From Porphyrobacter sp. ULC335 (lineage in GTDB: Bacteria; Pseudomonadota; Alphaproteobacteria; Sphingomonadales; Sphingomonadaceae), in the NCBI RefSeq assembly GCF_025917005.1, contig NZ_CP078091.1:1116001-1180000 (forward strand): a stretch of DNA of 64,000 nucleotides, given 5' to 3'. Made by a program: the position numbers and the translations under genes. Below are positions 58,121 to 64,000 of this stretch, one piece after another. The notes under the pieces were generated by a model. It had not been told where the DNA came from, searched no databases, and saw only the letters and a list, made by a program, of their open reading frames with translations. Numbering within the stretch: the stretch's first letter is position 1; every line of letters starts with the position of its first letter.

Positions 58121-58758
58121 GCGGGCAGATTTTCCGCAGCACTTCCAGCCACTTCGCCATGTTCCGCGATGGCAAGGAAATGGGCGAAAACGGCCTCTGC
58201 CGCGCGGGTTGCGCCTTCTGCCTCCTCCGGCGCGGCGGGACGTTCGATCCGGGCGCGCAGGCCTTGCCAGAACGCCATCATCATATCGTCGCCAAGGAAG
58301 GCGACCGGCCATTCGCCGCCGCCGATCCGCGCCACCTGCTTGGCAATCGCCTTGTTGCCGAGCGCCGATCCGGCCAGCACCCATGCCGCCCCCACACAGG
58401 CATGTTTCACGTGAAACGCCCCTGCCGACGGGGGTTTGGACAGGGTCTGGAGGGGGTCAAAGGGGGGGCTGGAGGGGGGCAAGGCCACACCAAGCGCCGC
58501 CAGATCGCGGGCAAGCAGCGGGGTCTGCGCTGGCGGGACGAGATCGGCAGGCGCATTGGCTAGCAGCCATGCTTCCAGTGGCACACGCGCGGCGTGTTGC
58601 AGCGCGAGGAAGCGGGCATAATCGGCGCGGGTCTGCCATCCGCTGGCGGCCTGCATTGCGTGATCGAGCAGATCATGCGCGGCCATCGTCGCAGCCCGCA
58701 GGCCTGCGCGCAGGCTTTCGCCCGGCTCTACCTTTGCCATGTCCCTGACCGGCGCCAT
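58117..58758 (-). CDS. bphO: Biliverdin-producing heme oxygenase
   Basis: A 213-residue protein started at ATG 58758 (GGAAGGA upstream); ATG 58740 and a frame open to 58818 are alternatives. SLRAGLRAATMAAHDLLDHAM contains the likely heme-ligand His, and LQHAARVPLEAWLL and GAAWVLAGSALGNKAIAKQVAR match the core helices; the Gly-rich distal helix is replaced by the AGSALG form. It opens heme to biliverdin for the phytochrome it is coupled to. Residues about 95-120 (PPSSPPFDPLQTLSKPPSAGAFHVKHA) are the translated parS element and G-rich repeats, an insert-like loop just before a conserved helix. Confidence 0.88.
   Translation of the reverse strand: MAPVRDMAKVEPGESLRAGLRAATMAAHDLLDHAMQAASGWQTRADYARFLALQHAARVPLEAWLLANAPADLVPPAQTPLLARDLAALGVALPPSSPPFDPLQTLSKPPSAGAFHVKHACVGAAWVLAGSALGNKAIAKQVARIGGGEWPVAFLGDDMMMAFWQGLRARIERPAAPEEAEGATRAAEAVFAHFLAIAEHGEVAGSAAENLPA
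58403..58418 (+). promoter_or_regulatory. parS: parS-like ParB-binding site C, inside bphO
   Basis: TGTTTCACGTGAAACG, 15 of 16 bases of parS, lying within the bphO coding sequence, where it encodes the residues around FHVKH on the opposite strand. Confidence 0.83.
58431..58480 (+). repeat. Phased 11-bp G-rich repeats beside parS, copy C
   Basis: Units begin at 58431, 58442, 58453, 58464 and 58475 at exactly 11-bp steps: GGGGTTTGGAC, AGGGTCTGGAG, GGGGTCAAAGG, GGGGGCTGGAG, then a partial unit. The array starts 12 bp after parS, as in copies A and B, although here it is constrained by the bphO reading frame. Confidence 0.83.
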
Positions 58759-58828
58759 GCCACCCGTCCTTCCTGCCCGAATCGGCTCGCGGCCGAATTG
58801 CCGCGCGATCCTCGGCATTCTACCCGAG

Positions 58829-58846
58829 TGTAAGGCAAATTAGGCA
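58829..58846. promoter_or_regulatory. Possible second, degenerate PpsR half-site pair
   Basis: TGTAAGGCAAATTAGGCA fits TGT-N12-GCA, one base off the TGT-N12-ACA consensus, 26 bp from the better site at 58855. Confidence 0.3.
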
Positions 58847-58851
58847 ACTTA

Positions 58852-58875
58852 ATGTGTCAAATAATTATGACACAT
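58852..58875. promoter_or_regulatory. PpsR/CrtJ-type operator upstream of bphO-bphP
   Basis: A perfect inverted repeat ATGTGTCA, 8-bp AT-only spacer, TGACACAT. It contains TGT-N12-ACA (58855-58872), the known recognition pattern of the PpsR/CrtJ repressors of anoxygenic phototrophs. It lies in an AT-rich island about 95 bp before the bphO start codon. A site for another dyad-binding regulator would look similar. Confidence 0.65.
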
Positions 58876-58921
58876 AGGTGAGGGACTGGCAATCGGGTTC
58901 GGATCGTGCGCGCTGCGCTGT

Positions 58922-59221
58922 TCAGGGAGCAAGCAGCCGTCCGGCTTCTTTCTTCACCGCAGCTTCCAGCGGGCCCTTCATCACGCTGAGCAGCAGCGGC
59001 AGGTCCATTTCGATCACCACCTCGTCCTCGCGGATTTCCACGCCGCCGGGGATCGCCTGACCCATGACTTCGGCGGTGATGTTCATGCGGTCCTCGTTCG
59101 GCCAGCCCGTCGTCACCTTGGCGAGTCCTGCCGGAAAGAAGTTACCGATCTCGTCCGCGTGCTTGTGCATGCGGCGGCGCACTTCCTCTTTGCCGAGGGT
59201 GTGGGGAAGGGTCACGCGCAT
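58922..59221 (-). CDS. Polyhydroxyalkanoic acid system family protein
   Basis: A 99-residue cytoplasmic protein that begins MRVTLPHTLGKEEVRRRMHKHADEIGNFF and has VTTGWPNEDRMNITAEVMGQAIPGGVEIREDEVVIEMDLPLLLSVMKGPLEAAVKKEAGRLL, the layout of the PHA-granule-region family (a small Bet-v-1-like domain). Members are found near polyhydroxyalkanoate genes in some bacteria but also alone, so a role in PHA storage is not certain; no PHA synthase gene is in the window. It lies three bases downstream of the XpaC-like gene on the same strand, so it is probably the last gene of a telA-xpaC-like operon. Confidence 0.78.
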   Translation of the reverse strand: MRVTLPHTLGKEEVRRRMHKHADEIGNFFPAGLAKVTTGWPNEDRMNITAEVMGQAIPGGVEIREDEVVIEMDLPLLLSVMKGPLEAAVKKEAGRLLAP

Positions 59222-59224
59222 GGC

Positions 59225-60043
59225 TCAGCGCTCCTGTTCTCTGGCCTGTTTCGTCGGGATGGCCGAGAAGTCCGGCAGCGGCACGCCGGTATCGGGCATC
59301 ATGTCTTCCAGCGCCTCCGCCCCGCCATAGCGGTATTCGAGATAGCGGCTCTTGATCGCCAGATCGTCGAGCGCACCTTCGGCAAGCCGCCGCGTCACCC
59401 GGTCGACCTCGCCCGAAAGCTTGGTGAGGCTTTCGGTCAGGCGCTCGTCGGCGGTCTTGCCGGCATATTCCTCGGAGCGCAGGTGCGCCGGAATCTTGCG
59501 ATAATTGTCGATTGTTTCGGGGATGTATTCGCCGACGAGTTCGCGCACCTCGGCCATCGCTGGCTCATTATCGCCCAGCCCCTTCAGTTGCAGGCCAAGC
59601 GCATCGAGCTGCACGCCGAGCTGATCGACGATCACCTGAGCGGACGGGGGCAGGGCGGAGCGCTGCGATTCCAGCCACAATTCGGTGCGCGCGACCATCT
59701 GCTGCGGATTGCCCAGCTTGAGTTCCTCGCGCTTGGGCACTTTCACCTTGGGGAAGGACGCGAACAGGGCGATCGCGATGCCGGTGGCAAGCAGCATCGC
59801 CATGAAGCCCCAGAACAACAGCGGGCCGATGACCGCGCTGAAAATCCCCGCACCGATCCAGATCGCCACCACCGCGATGGCGATATTGCGCACCCGCTTG
59901 AGCAGGCTCTTCATCTTGAGCTCGGCCGAACCCTTGCCGATGCTGTTGCCGCGCGGGGCGGGACGGTGGGTGCCGCCCTCACGCTGCGTCGCCAGCGACC
60001 GCTTGGCGCTCTGAAGCTGCTGTTCGGGCGTTTCGTAGACCAT
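59225..60043 (-). CDS. XpaC-like membrane protein, partner of TelA
   Basis: A 272-residue protein. Residues 1-45 are basic and hydrophilic; two adjacent membrane helices follow (NIAIAVVAIWIGAGIFSAVIG and LLFWGFMAMLLATGIAIALFASF), and residues about 110-272 form a long helical cytoplasmic domain (LPPSAQVIVDQLGVQLDALGLQLKGLGDNEPAMAEVRELVGEYIPETIDNYRKIP). A membrane protein of this build encoded directly before or after telA resembles the XpaC family that accompanies TelA in Bacillus and other bacteria. I assign it from that layout and the VGEYIPETIDNY segment. It lies 11 bp downstream of telA. Function unknown; the pair is linked to toxic-anion and cell-envelope stress. Confidence 0.65.
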   Translation of the reverse strand: MVYETPEQQLQSAKRSLATQREGGTHRPAPRGNSIGKGSAELKMKSLLKRVRNIAIAVVAIWIGAGIFSAVIGPLLFWGFMAMLLATGIAIALFASFPKVKVPKREELKLGNPQQMVARTELWLESQRSALPPSAQVIVDQLGVQLDALGLQLKGLGDNEPAMAEVRELVGEYIPETIDNYRKIPAHLRSEEYAGKTADERLTESLTKLSGEVDRVTRRLAEGALDDLAIKSRYLEYRYGGAEALEDMMPDTGVPLPDFSAIPTKQAREQER

Positions 60044-60054
60044 CAGACTCCCGA

Positions 60055-61266
60055 TCAGCGATCCAGCGACAGCAGCGAAGGCTCACTCGCCGCGACCTTG
60101 GATTGCGCCTGCGCCTGGCCTTCTGCCCGGGCGATATAGCCCTTGGACTTCTCGACCTCGCTGGTCAGCACGTTCACCGTCTGCTTCATCGAATCCAGCG
60201 CGCGCACCTTGAAGGCGTCGACCTCGTCCATCGTGTCATAGATGTTCTGGAAGGCGCGCTGCAGCGTTTCGAGCGGGATCGTGCTGGACGCCGCCTGCTC
60301 GTGGATCTGCGCGGTCTGTTCGCGCAGCAACGTGCTGGTCGAATCGATGATGTCGCTGGTGGTCTTGTTCAATGCGGTGATCTGGCCGAGCACGAGGCGC
60401 TGGTTGGTCATCGCCTGCGCCACAGTCACCGCGGTGCGCAGCGCGCCGACGGTGGTGGTGCTGGCACGGTCGACGCCCTTGACCAGTTCGACATTGTTCT
60501 TCTTGACCAGATCGAGCGCGAGGTAGCCCTGCACGCTCACCGCCATCTGCGTCAGCAGGTCCTGCGTGCGCTGGCGGACATAGAACAGCGCGGATTCGCG
60601 CAGCGCCTTGGCCTTGGACGGATCGGAGCTGTCCAGCTCCAGCGCCTTGGCCTCCAGCCGCGCGTCGAGCGTCTTGGCGATGTGGATCATCTGCTCCAGC
60701 TCGCCCATCGCGGCCCACAGCTTCTGGCGTTCGGTATCGATGGCGGCGTTATCGAGATGCAACTCCTTCTTGCCGCTTTCCAGCCGCTGAAGGATCGCCA
60801 CGATATGCCCCTGCGCCGAGGTGTAGCTATCGAAGTAGTTCTTGATCTTGTTACCGAAAGGAATGATCCCGAGGATCTTGCGCGGCCCCGAAAGCTTGCC
60901 CTGCCGGCCCGGATCGAGGTCTTCGACCGTGCGGCGCAGTTCGGCCAGATCATTGCCCACCGACCCATCGGCATCCATCGCGCGCACCGGGCGGTCGAGG
61001 AAGCGGTTGGACATCGCGGCAGCGGCGCGGATCTGTTCCTGACCCATGCGGGTGATCTGGTCGACCTTCTCGCCGAATGCGGGCGAGTTGGCATCGGCGA
61101 CCACCAGATCATTGACGAAGGCATCGACCTTGCTGTCGAGCTTCGACTTCTGTTCGGTGGTGACCGGCACCAACCCTGCCGCCTGTTCGGGCGCGACCTG
61201 CGGCACCGGATCGGGCGGGGTCAGCGAGAAGGGGGTGGCGGTTGCCGTCTGCGTTTCGGTGCTCAT
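60055..61266 (-). CDS. TelA family toxic-anion resistance protein
   Basis: A 403-residue all-helical protein started at ATG 61266; ATG 61284 and the frame to 61299 are alternatives. Typical TelA blocks include FGEKVDQITRMGQEQIRAAAAMSNRFLDRPV, LRRTVEDLDPGRQGKLSGPRKILGIIPFGNKIKNYFDSYTSAQGHI, IAKTLDARLEAKALELD and VKKNNVELVKGVDRASTTTVGALRTAVTVAQAM. No signal peptide or membrane helix, so cytoplasmic or peripheral. The family was named for tellurite resistance but its biochemical action is not known. It is followed by the XpaC-like gene (11 bp) and the PHA-system gene, which probably form one transcript. Confidence 0.9.
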   Translation of the reverse strand: MSTETQTATATPFSLTPPDPVPQVAPEQAAGLVPVTTEQKSKLDSKVDAFVNDLVVADANSPAFGEKVDQITRMGQEQIRAAAAMSNRFLDRPVRAMDADGSVGNDLAELRRTVEDLDPGRQGKLSGPRKILGIIPFGNKIKNYFDSYTSAQGHIVAILQRLESGKKELHLDNAAIDTERQKLWAAMGELEQMIHIAKTLDARLEAKALELDSSDPSKAKALRESALFYVRQRTQDLLTQMAVSVQGYLALDLVKKNNVELVKGVDRASTTTVGALRTAVTVAQAMTNQRLVLGQITALNKTTSDIIDSTSTLLREQTAQIHEQAASSTIPLETLQRAFQNIYDTMDEVDAFKVRALDSMKQTVNVLTSEVEKSKGYIARAEGQAQAQSKVAASEPSLLSLDR

Positions 61267-61352
61267 GCCAGTCTCGTGCTCCCTCATGGCCAGCCACACG
61301 CCGCATGCGCGCGCCGGGCAATCCCCACTGTATTAGTCATCTAAAACACGCC

Positions 61353-61384
61353 TTTCAAGCGTGGGGTGCATGCTACGCTTGAAA
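61353..61384. promoter_or_regulatory. Inverted repeat upstream of telA / downstream of the PhyH gene
   Basis: TTTCAAGCGT and ACGCTTGAAA are perfect 10-bp inverted arms with a 12-bp centre. It lies 87 bp before the telA start and 72 bp after the PhyH gene, so it may be an operator of telA or a terminator hairpin. Confidence 0.5.
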
Positions 61385-61455
61385 CCGCGGCCGCGTCTAT
61401 CACCGGTTTCGTCGTGATGAGCGGCAACAATGGCCGCAGATCGACCCTGACAGGA

Positions 61456-62550
61456 TCAATCCGCCAGCCCGGCGACCCGGCGGCTCGGCGCCGCTGACGA
61501 TGCGGGGAGACCGGGGAAGTCGAGAAGATCGCCGAAGCACAAGGGCTGGGCGGTAAGGGTGGGGTGCGGCGAATAGCCATCGTGCCAGTATTTGTGTTCG
61601 ATGACATCGCGCGCGATGCTCATCCCGAAGAACCGCCGGGGGGCGGGCGAGCGGTTGTCCGGCCCGGCATGGAGCAGATCGCTCCGGTACAGGATCACCG
61701 ATCCCTTGCGCGGCGCTGTCTGCACCAGATGGAACAGCCTGCGCAGTTCCGCACGGTGGCGATGGAGCTTCCACAAGGTGCGGGGGCCGAGCATGGCGAT
61801 GCTGAACTGGGCGTTCTTTCCCAGCATGAAGCGCAGCACGTTTGGCTGGTGCTGATCCCAGCTGCGCGAGAACACGCGATCGGTGAATTCACCGGGGGCC
61901 AAGGGCGGCTGCGCGCCCTTGCGCATGCGCCACAGTTTCCTGAAATTGTGCAGGAAAATGCGGTAATTGCAGCTCAGGCGGAACAGCGCCATCAGTTCCT
62001 CGGCCTGGCCGTCATGCGTGTTGCCGACCCCGCCATAGAGGTGCGTACCCGGAACGAACACGGTGCCGCCTTGCTGTTCCGAGACATCTTCCACGGCAGC
62101 AAAAAGGCTGATCACGCCGCTGGGGTCGCGGTGGATATATTGATGCGATGACCCAATGTAGCTGGTGAAGGTGGCGACTTCGAGAAGCGGGCGCGACCGG
62201 CCGCAATATTCGGACAGCACGCCTTCAAGCCGCTGGCACAAGGTCGCCGCAAAGCTCTTTACGGGCGGCGTCGAAGGCAGCGAGCAGAAGTCGCGACGCT
62301 TGTAGCGATTATCGGTCTCGCTCGCGAAAGAGCACTTGCTGCGATCGGGATTGTCGATCGTCTCGCGCATCAGCTCCAGACCGGCATCGGCTTCGGCGTC
62401 CGACAGGAGGCCTGTCAGGACAACCAGTCCGTGGGCATCCATCATCGTCAGGGCTTTGCGGACGCAGTGATCGGCAAGCCTGCCGTGTTCATCCAGAACG
62501 GCTGGCACTTCGAACACGGACGTGTCGCTGGAAACCTCGAGTTCAGTCAT
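61456..62550 (-). CDS. Phytanoyl-CoA dioxygenase (PhyH) family protein
   Basis: A 364-residue 2-oxoglutarate/Fe(II) oxygenase started at ATG 62550 (AAGG nine bases upstream). The iron ligands are in SSHQYIHRDPSGVISLFAAV (HxD type: His and Asp of HRD) and LYRSDLLHAGPDNRS (second His, with Arg for 2-oxoglutarate), and VFVPGTHLYGG is the usual middle block. The C-terminal third is longer than in minimal PhyH proteins. Substrate unknown. It is downstream of the fatty-acyl-AMP ligase gene on the same strand (160-bp gap with the palindrome CGGGTTAACCCG at 62665), so a lipid or lipopeptide substrate is plausible. Confidence 0.83.
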   Translation of the reverse strand: MTELEVSSDTSVFEVPAVLDEHGRLADHCVRKALTMMDAHGLVVLTGLLSDAEADAGLELMRETIDNPDRSKCSFASETDNRYKRRDFCSLPSTPPVKSFAATLCQRLEGVLSEYCGRSRPLLEVATFTSYIGSSHQYIHRDPSGVISLFAAVEDVSEQQGGTVFVPGTHLYGGVGNTHDGQAEELMALFRLSCNYRIFLHNFRKLWRMRKGAQPPLAPGEFTDRVFSRSWDQHQPNVLRFMLGKNAQFSIAMLGPRTLWKLHRHRAELRRLFHLVQTAPRKGSVILYRSDLLHAGPDNRSPAPRRFFGMSIARDVIEHKYWHDGYSPHPTLTAQPLCFGDLLDFPGLPASSAAPSRRVAGLAD

Positions 62551-62709
62551 GTCGATCCGCCTTGAACGATCCGGCAATCCACGCGCGGTCTGCCGCCGGT
62601 CGCGATGCGTGCGGGACAGTGGCGCGGGGCCCAGCCGGATTTCTTGGCGCGGAACATTCACCATCGGGTTAACCCGGCGGTAGCGAGCGCAATCTCGCCC
62701 GGAGTTACC

Positions 62710-64000
62710 CTAGGCCGCCAAGTCGATCGGAACGATCTCGCCCGCCAGATACAGCTTCTTGGCCTTGGCGCGGCTGAGCTTGCCCGATGATGTGCGCGGC
62801 AGGGTGCGCGGGGGGACGAGTTCGACGATGCAGCTCATGCCGGTGACCGAGCGCACCTTGTCGGCGATCTGGTCGCGCAGCTTCACGCGTTCCTCGGGGT
62901 CGGAGACCTTGCAATGCACCAGCACCGCGGGCGCTTCCTCGCCGTTTTCCATCTCGATCGAGAAGGCCGCGATGTCGCCGTGGTTGAAGCCGGGCAGCTG
63001 TTCCACCGCCCACTCGATATCCTGCGGCCAGTGGTTCTTGCCGTTGATGATGATCATATCCTTCGCCCGGCCGACGATGAACAGATAGCCGTTGGCGGTG
63101 TAGCCCATGTCCCCGGTGTCGAGCCATCCGTCGACCAGGCAGTCGCTGGTCGCTTCCTCGTTGCGGAAATAGGAGTGCATGACGCTGGGGCCGCGGCACC
63201 ATACCTTGCCGATCTGGTGATCGGCGCGATGCTTGCCATCCTCGCCCTTGATGGCGACTTCCATGTCGGGCAGCGGCTTGCCGCAGTTGACGATGGCGCG
63301 GTAGCGGGCCGGGCGCGACAGGTCACGCGGGGCGCCTGAGAGGCGCTCTTCCTCGACCAGTTCGACGCGGATACCCTCGCCCGGCGGCATCACCGTCACC
63401 GCCAGCACCGCTTCGGCGAGGCCATAGGACGGCGTGAAGGACGAAGCCTTGAAGCCCGCTTCGGCAAAGGCATTGACGAAGTTCTGCATCACGTCGGGGC
63501 GGATCATGTCCGCGCCGTTGCCCGCGATGCGCCAGCGCGACAGGTCGAAGCGCTCTGCCACCTGGCTCTGGCTCGAAATGCGGCGCGCGCAGATGTCGTA
63601 ACCGAAGGTCGGCGAATAGGAGAGCGTGTTGCCCGGGTTGCGGCTGATCATGTCGAGCCATGCCAGCGGGCGGCGCGCAAAGGCATCGGGCTTGAGGTAA
63701 TCGCCCGAGACCTGATTGGCGATCAGCGAGAGCAGGCAGCCGACCAGCCCCATGTCGTGATACCACGGCAGCCAGCTGACGCAGCGGTCGTTGGTGCCAA
63801 GCTCCATCGTGGTCGAGTGGCCGTAGAGATTGTGCAGCAGCGCGCGGTGCGTCACGGCCACGCCGGTCGGGAAGCGGGTCGATCCGGAGGAGTATTGCAG
63901 ATAGCAGATATCGTCCGGCGAGGCCTGCGGCAGATCGCAATCGGGCGCAGGCGTCTGTGCGAAATCCTGCCAGCTTTGCGCGGCACAGCCCTGACGCGCG
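62710..64000 (-). CDS. Fatty-acyl-AMP ligase, C-terminal part (partial at window edge)
   Basis: The frame runs off the right edge, so the N-terminus is missing; about 429 residues are visible. The AMP-binding P-loop CYLQYSSGSTRFPTGVAVTHRALLHN lies at the edge, with VSWLPWYHDMGLVG, SFTPSYGLAEAVLAVTVMPPG, GWLDTGDMGYTANGYLFIVGRAKDMIIINGKNHWPQDIEW and the final SSGKLSRAKAKKLYL containing the catalytic Lys region. YGLAEAVLAVT and the HDMGLVG block mark the FAAL branch (FadD32-like), which makes acyl-adenylates and passes them to acyl carrier proteins rather than CoA. No PKS, NRPS or carrier gene is in the window. It ends 160 bp before the PhyH gene. Confidence 0.88.
   Translation of the reverse strand, partial: ARQGCAAQSWQDFAQTPAPDCDLPQASPDDICYLQYSSGSTRFPTGVAVTHRALLHNLYGHSTTMELGTNDRCVSWLPWYHDMGLVGCLLSLIANQVSGDYLKPDAFARRPLAWLDMISRNPGNTLSYSPTFGYDICARRISSQSQVAERFDLSRWRIAGNGADMIRPDVMQNFVNAFAEAGFKASSFTPSYGLAEAVLAVTVMPPGEGIRVELVEEERLSGAPRDLSRPARYRAIVNCGKPLPDMEVAIKGEDGKHRADHQIGKVWCRGPSVMHSYFRNEEATSDCLVDGWLDTGDMGYTANGYLFIVGRAKDMIIINGKNHWPQDIEWAVEQLPGFNHGDIAAFSIEMENGEEAPAVLVHCKVSDPEERVKLRDQIADKVRSVTGMSCIVELVPPRTLPRTSSGKLSRAKAKKLYLAGEIVPIDLAA

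Noticed and set aside
1-64000. CRISPR array, prophage or intact insertion sequence
   Set aside because: No regularly spaced direct repeats with spacers, no transposase or phage structural genes were seen. The 11-bp arrays have no spacers and are too short for CRISPR.

Overview
The window is high-GC DNA with dense, mostly tightly packed genes. Its gene content points to an alphaproteobacterium of the order Sphingomonadales, probably an Erythrobacteraceae member (Erythrobacter/Porphyrobacter type): an Oar-like TonB-dependent receptor, hisC-tyrA next to metX-metW, an FzlA-like GST protein, a bacteriophytochrome operon and alphaproteobacterial-style parS sites. A PpsR/CrtJ-type operator in front of the heme oxygenase-bacteriophytochrome operon would fit an aerobic anoxygenic phototroph, but no photosynthesis gene lies in the window, so this is inference.

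Layout. 1-12 kb: end of an M1 peptidase, a DUF6702 protein, a GAF-PAS-GGDEF-EAL protein, a patatin lipoprotein with an FAD sugar-lactone-oxidase-like enzyme, an exported DUF885 protein and the DUF1501/DUF1800 pair. 12-14 kb: an islet beside tRNA-Leu(GAG) with an exported DJ-1/PfpI protein and the tail of a serine recombinase. 14-18 kb: zinc-ribbon protein, FtsE-FtsX, YdcF, PlsC. 18-24 kb: fused HisC-TyrA, MetX-MetW, VOC protein, FzlA-like protein, MsrB. 24-36 kb: PBP1A, DegP, HflC-HflK, Mrp, an orphan molybdopterin hydroxylase subunit, ferrochelatase, a P450. 36-43 kb: a 53-codon SdhE/SDHAF4-type gene, RsmB, an islet with a DUF6924 gene and a GIY-YIG gene bracketed by perfect inverted repeats, MsrA, an exported methyltransferase-like protein, AguB, FolK, tRNA-Lys. 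43-50 kb: VUT transporter, nucleoside transporter, 2OG-Fe(II) oxygenase, large TonB-dependent receptor. 50-64 kb: MASE1 hybrid kinase, TonB, mannose-1-P guanylyltransferase and mannose-6-P isomerase, bphO-bphP, PHA-system protein, XpaC-like/TelA pair, PhyH dioxygenase and the end of a fatty-acyl-AMP ligase.

The most striking non-coding signal is a composite element found three times (about 18.2, 36.4 and 58.4 kb). Each has a 15/16 match to the ParB-binding parS site, then exactly 12 bp, then at least four G-rich units repeating every 11 bp (consensus GGGGTCTAGnn), always on the same side of parS. The third copy lies inside the coding sequence of the heme oxygenase gene. parS itself is well known; I do not know the phased G-rich tail as a described element. 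Second is the GIY-YIG gene enclosed by perfect 30-bp inverted repeats, which looks like a minimal repeat-plus-nuclease unit. Third is a HisC-TyrA fusion that hangs on the length of one G tract.

Limits: everything is read by eye. Family names rest on motifs and overall resemblance, not database searches; several start codons are choices among alternatives and are flagged.
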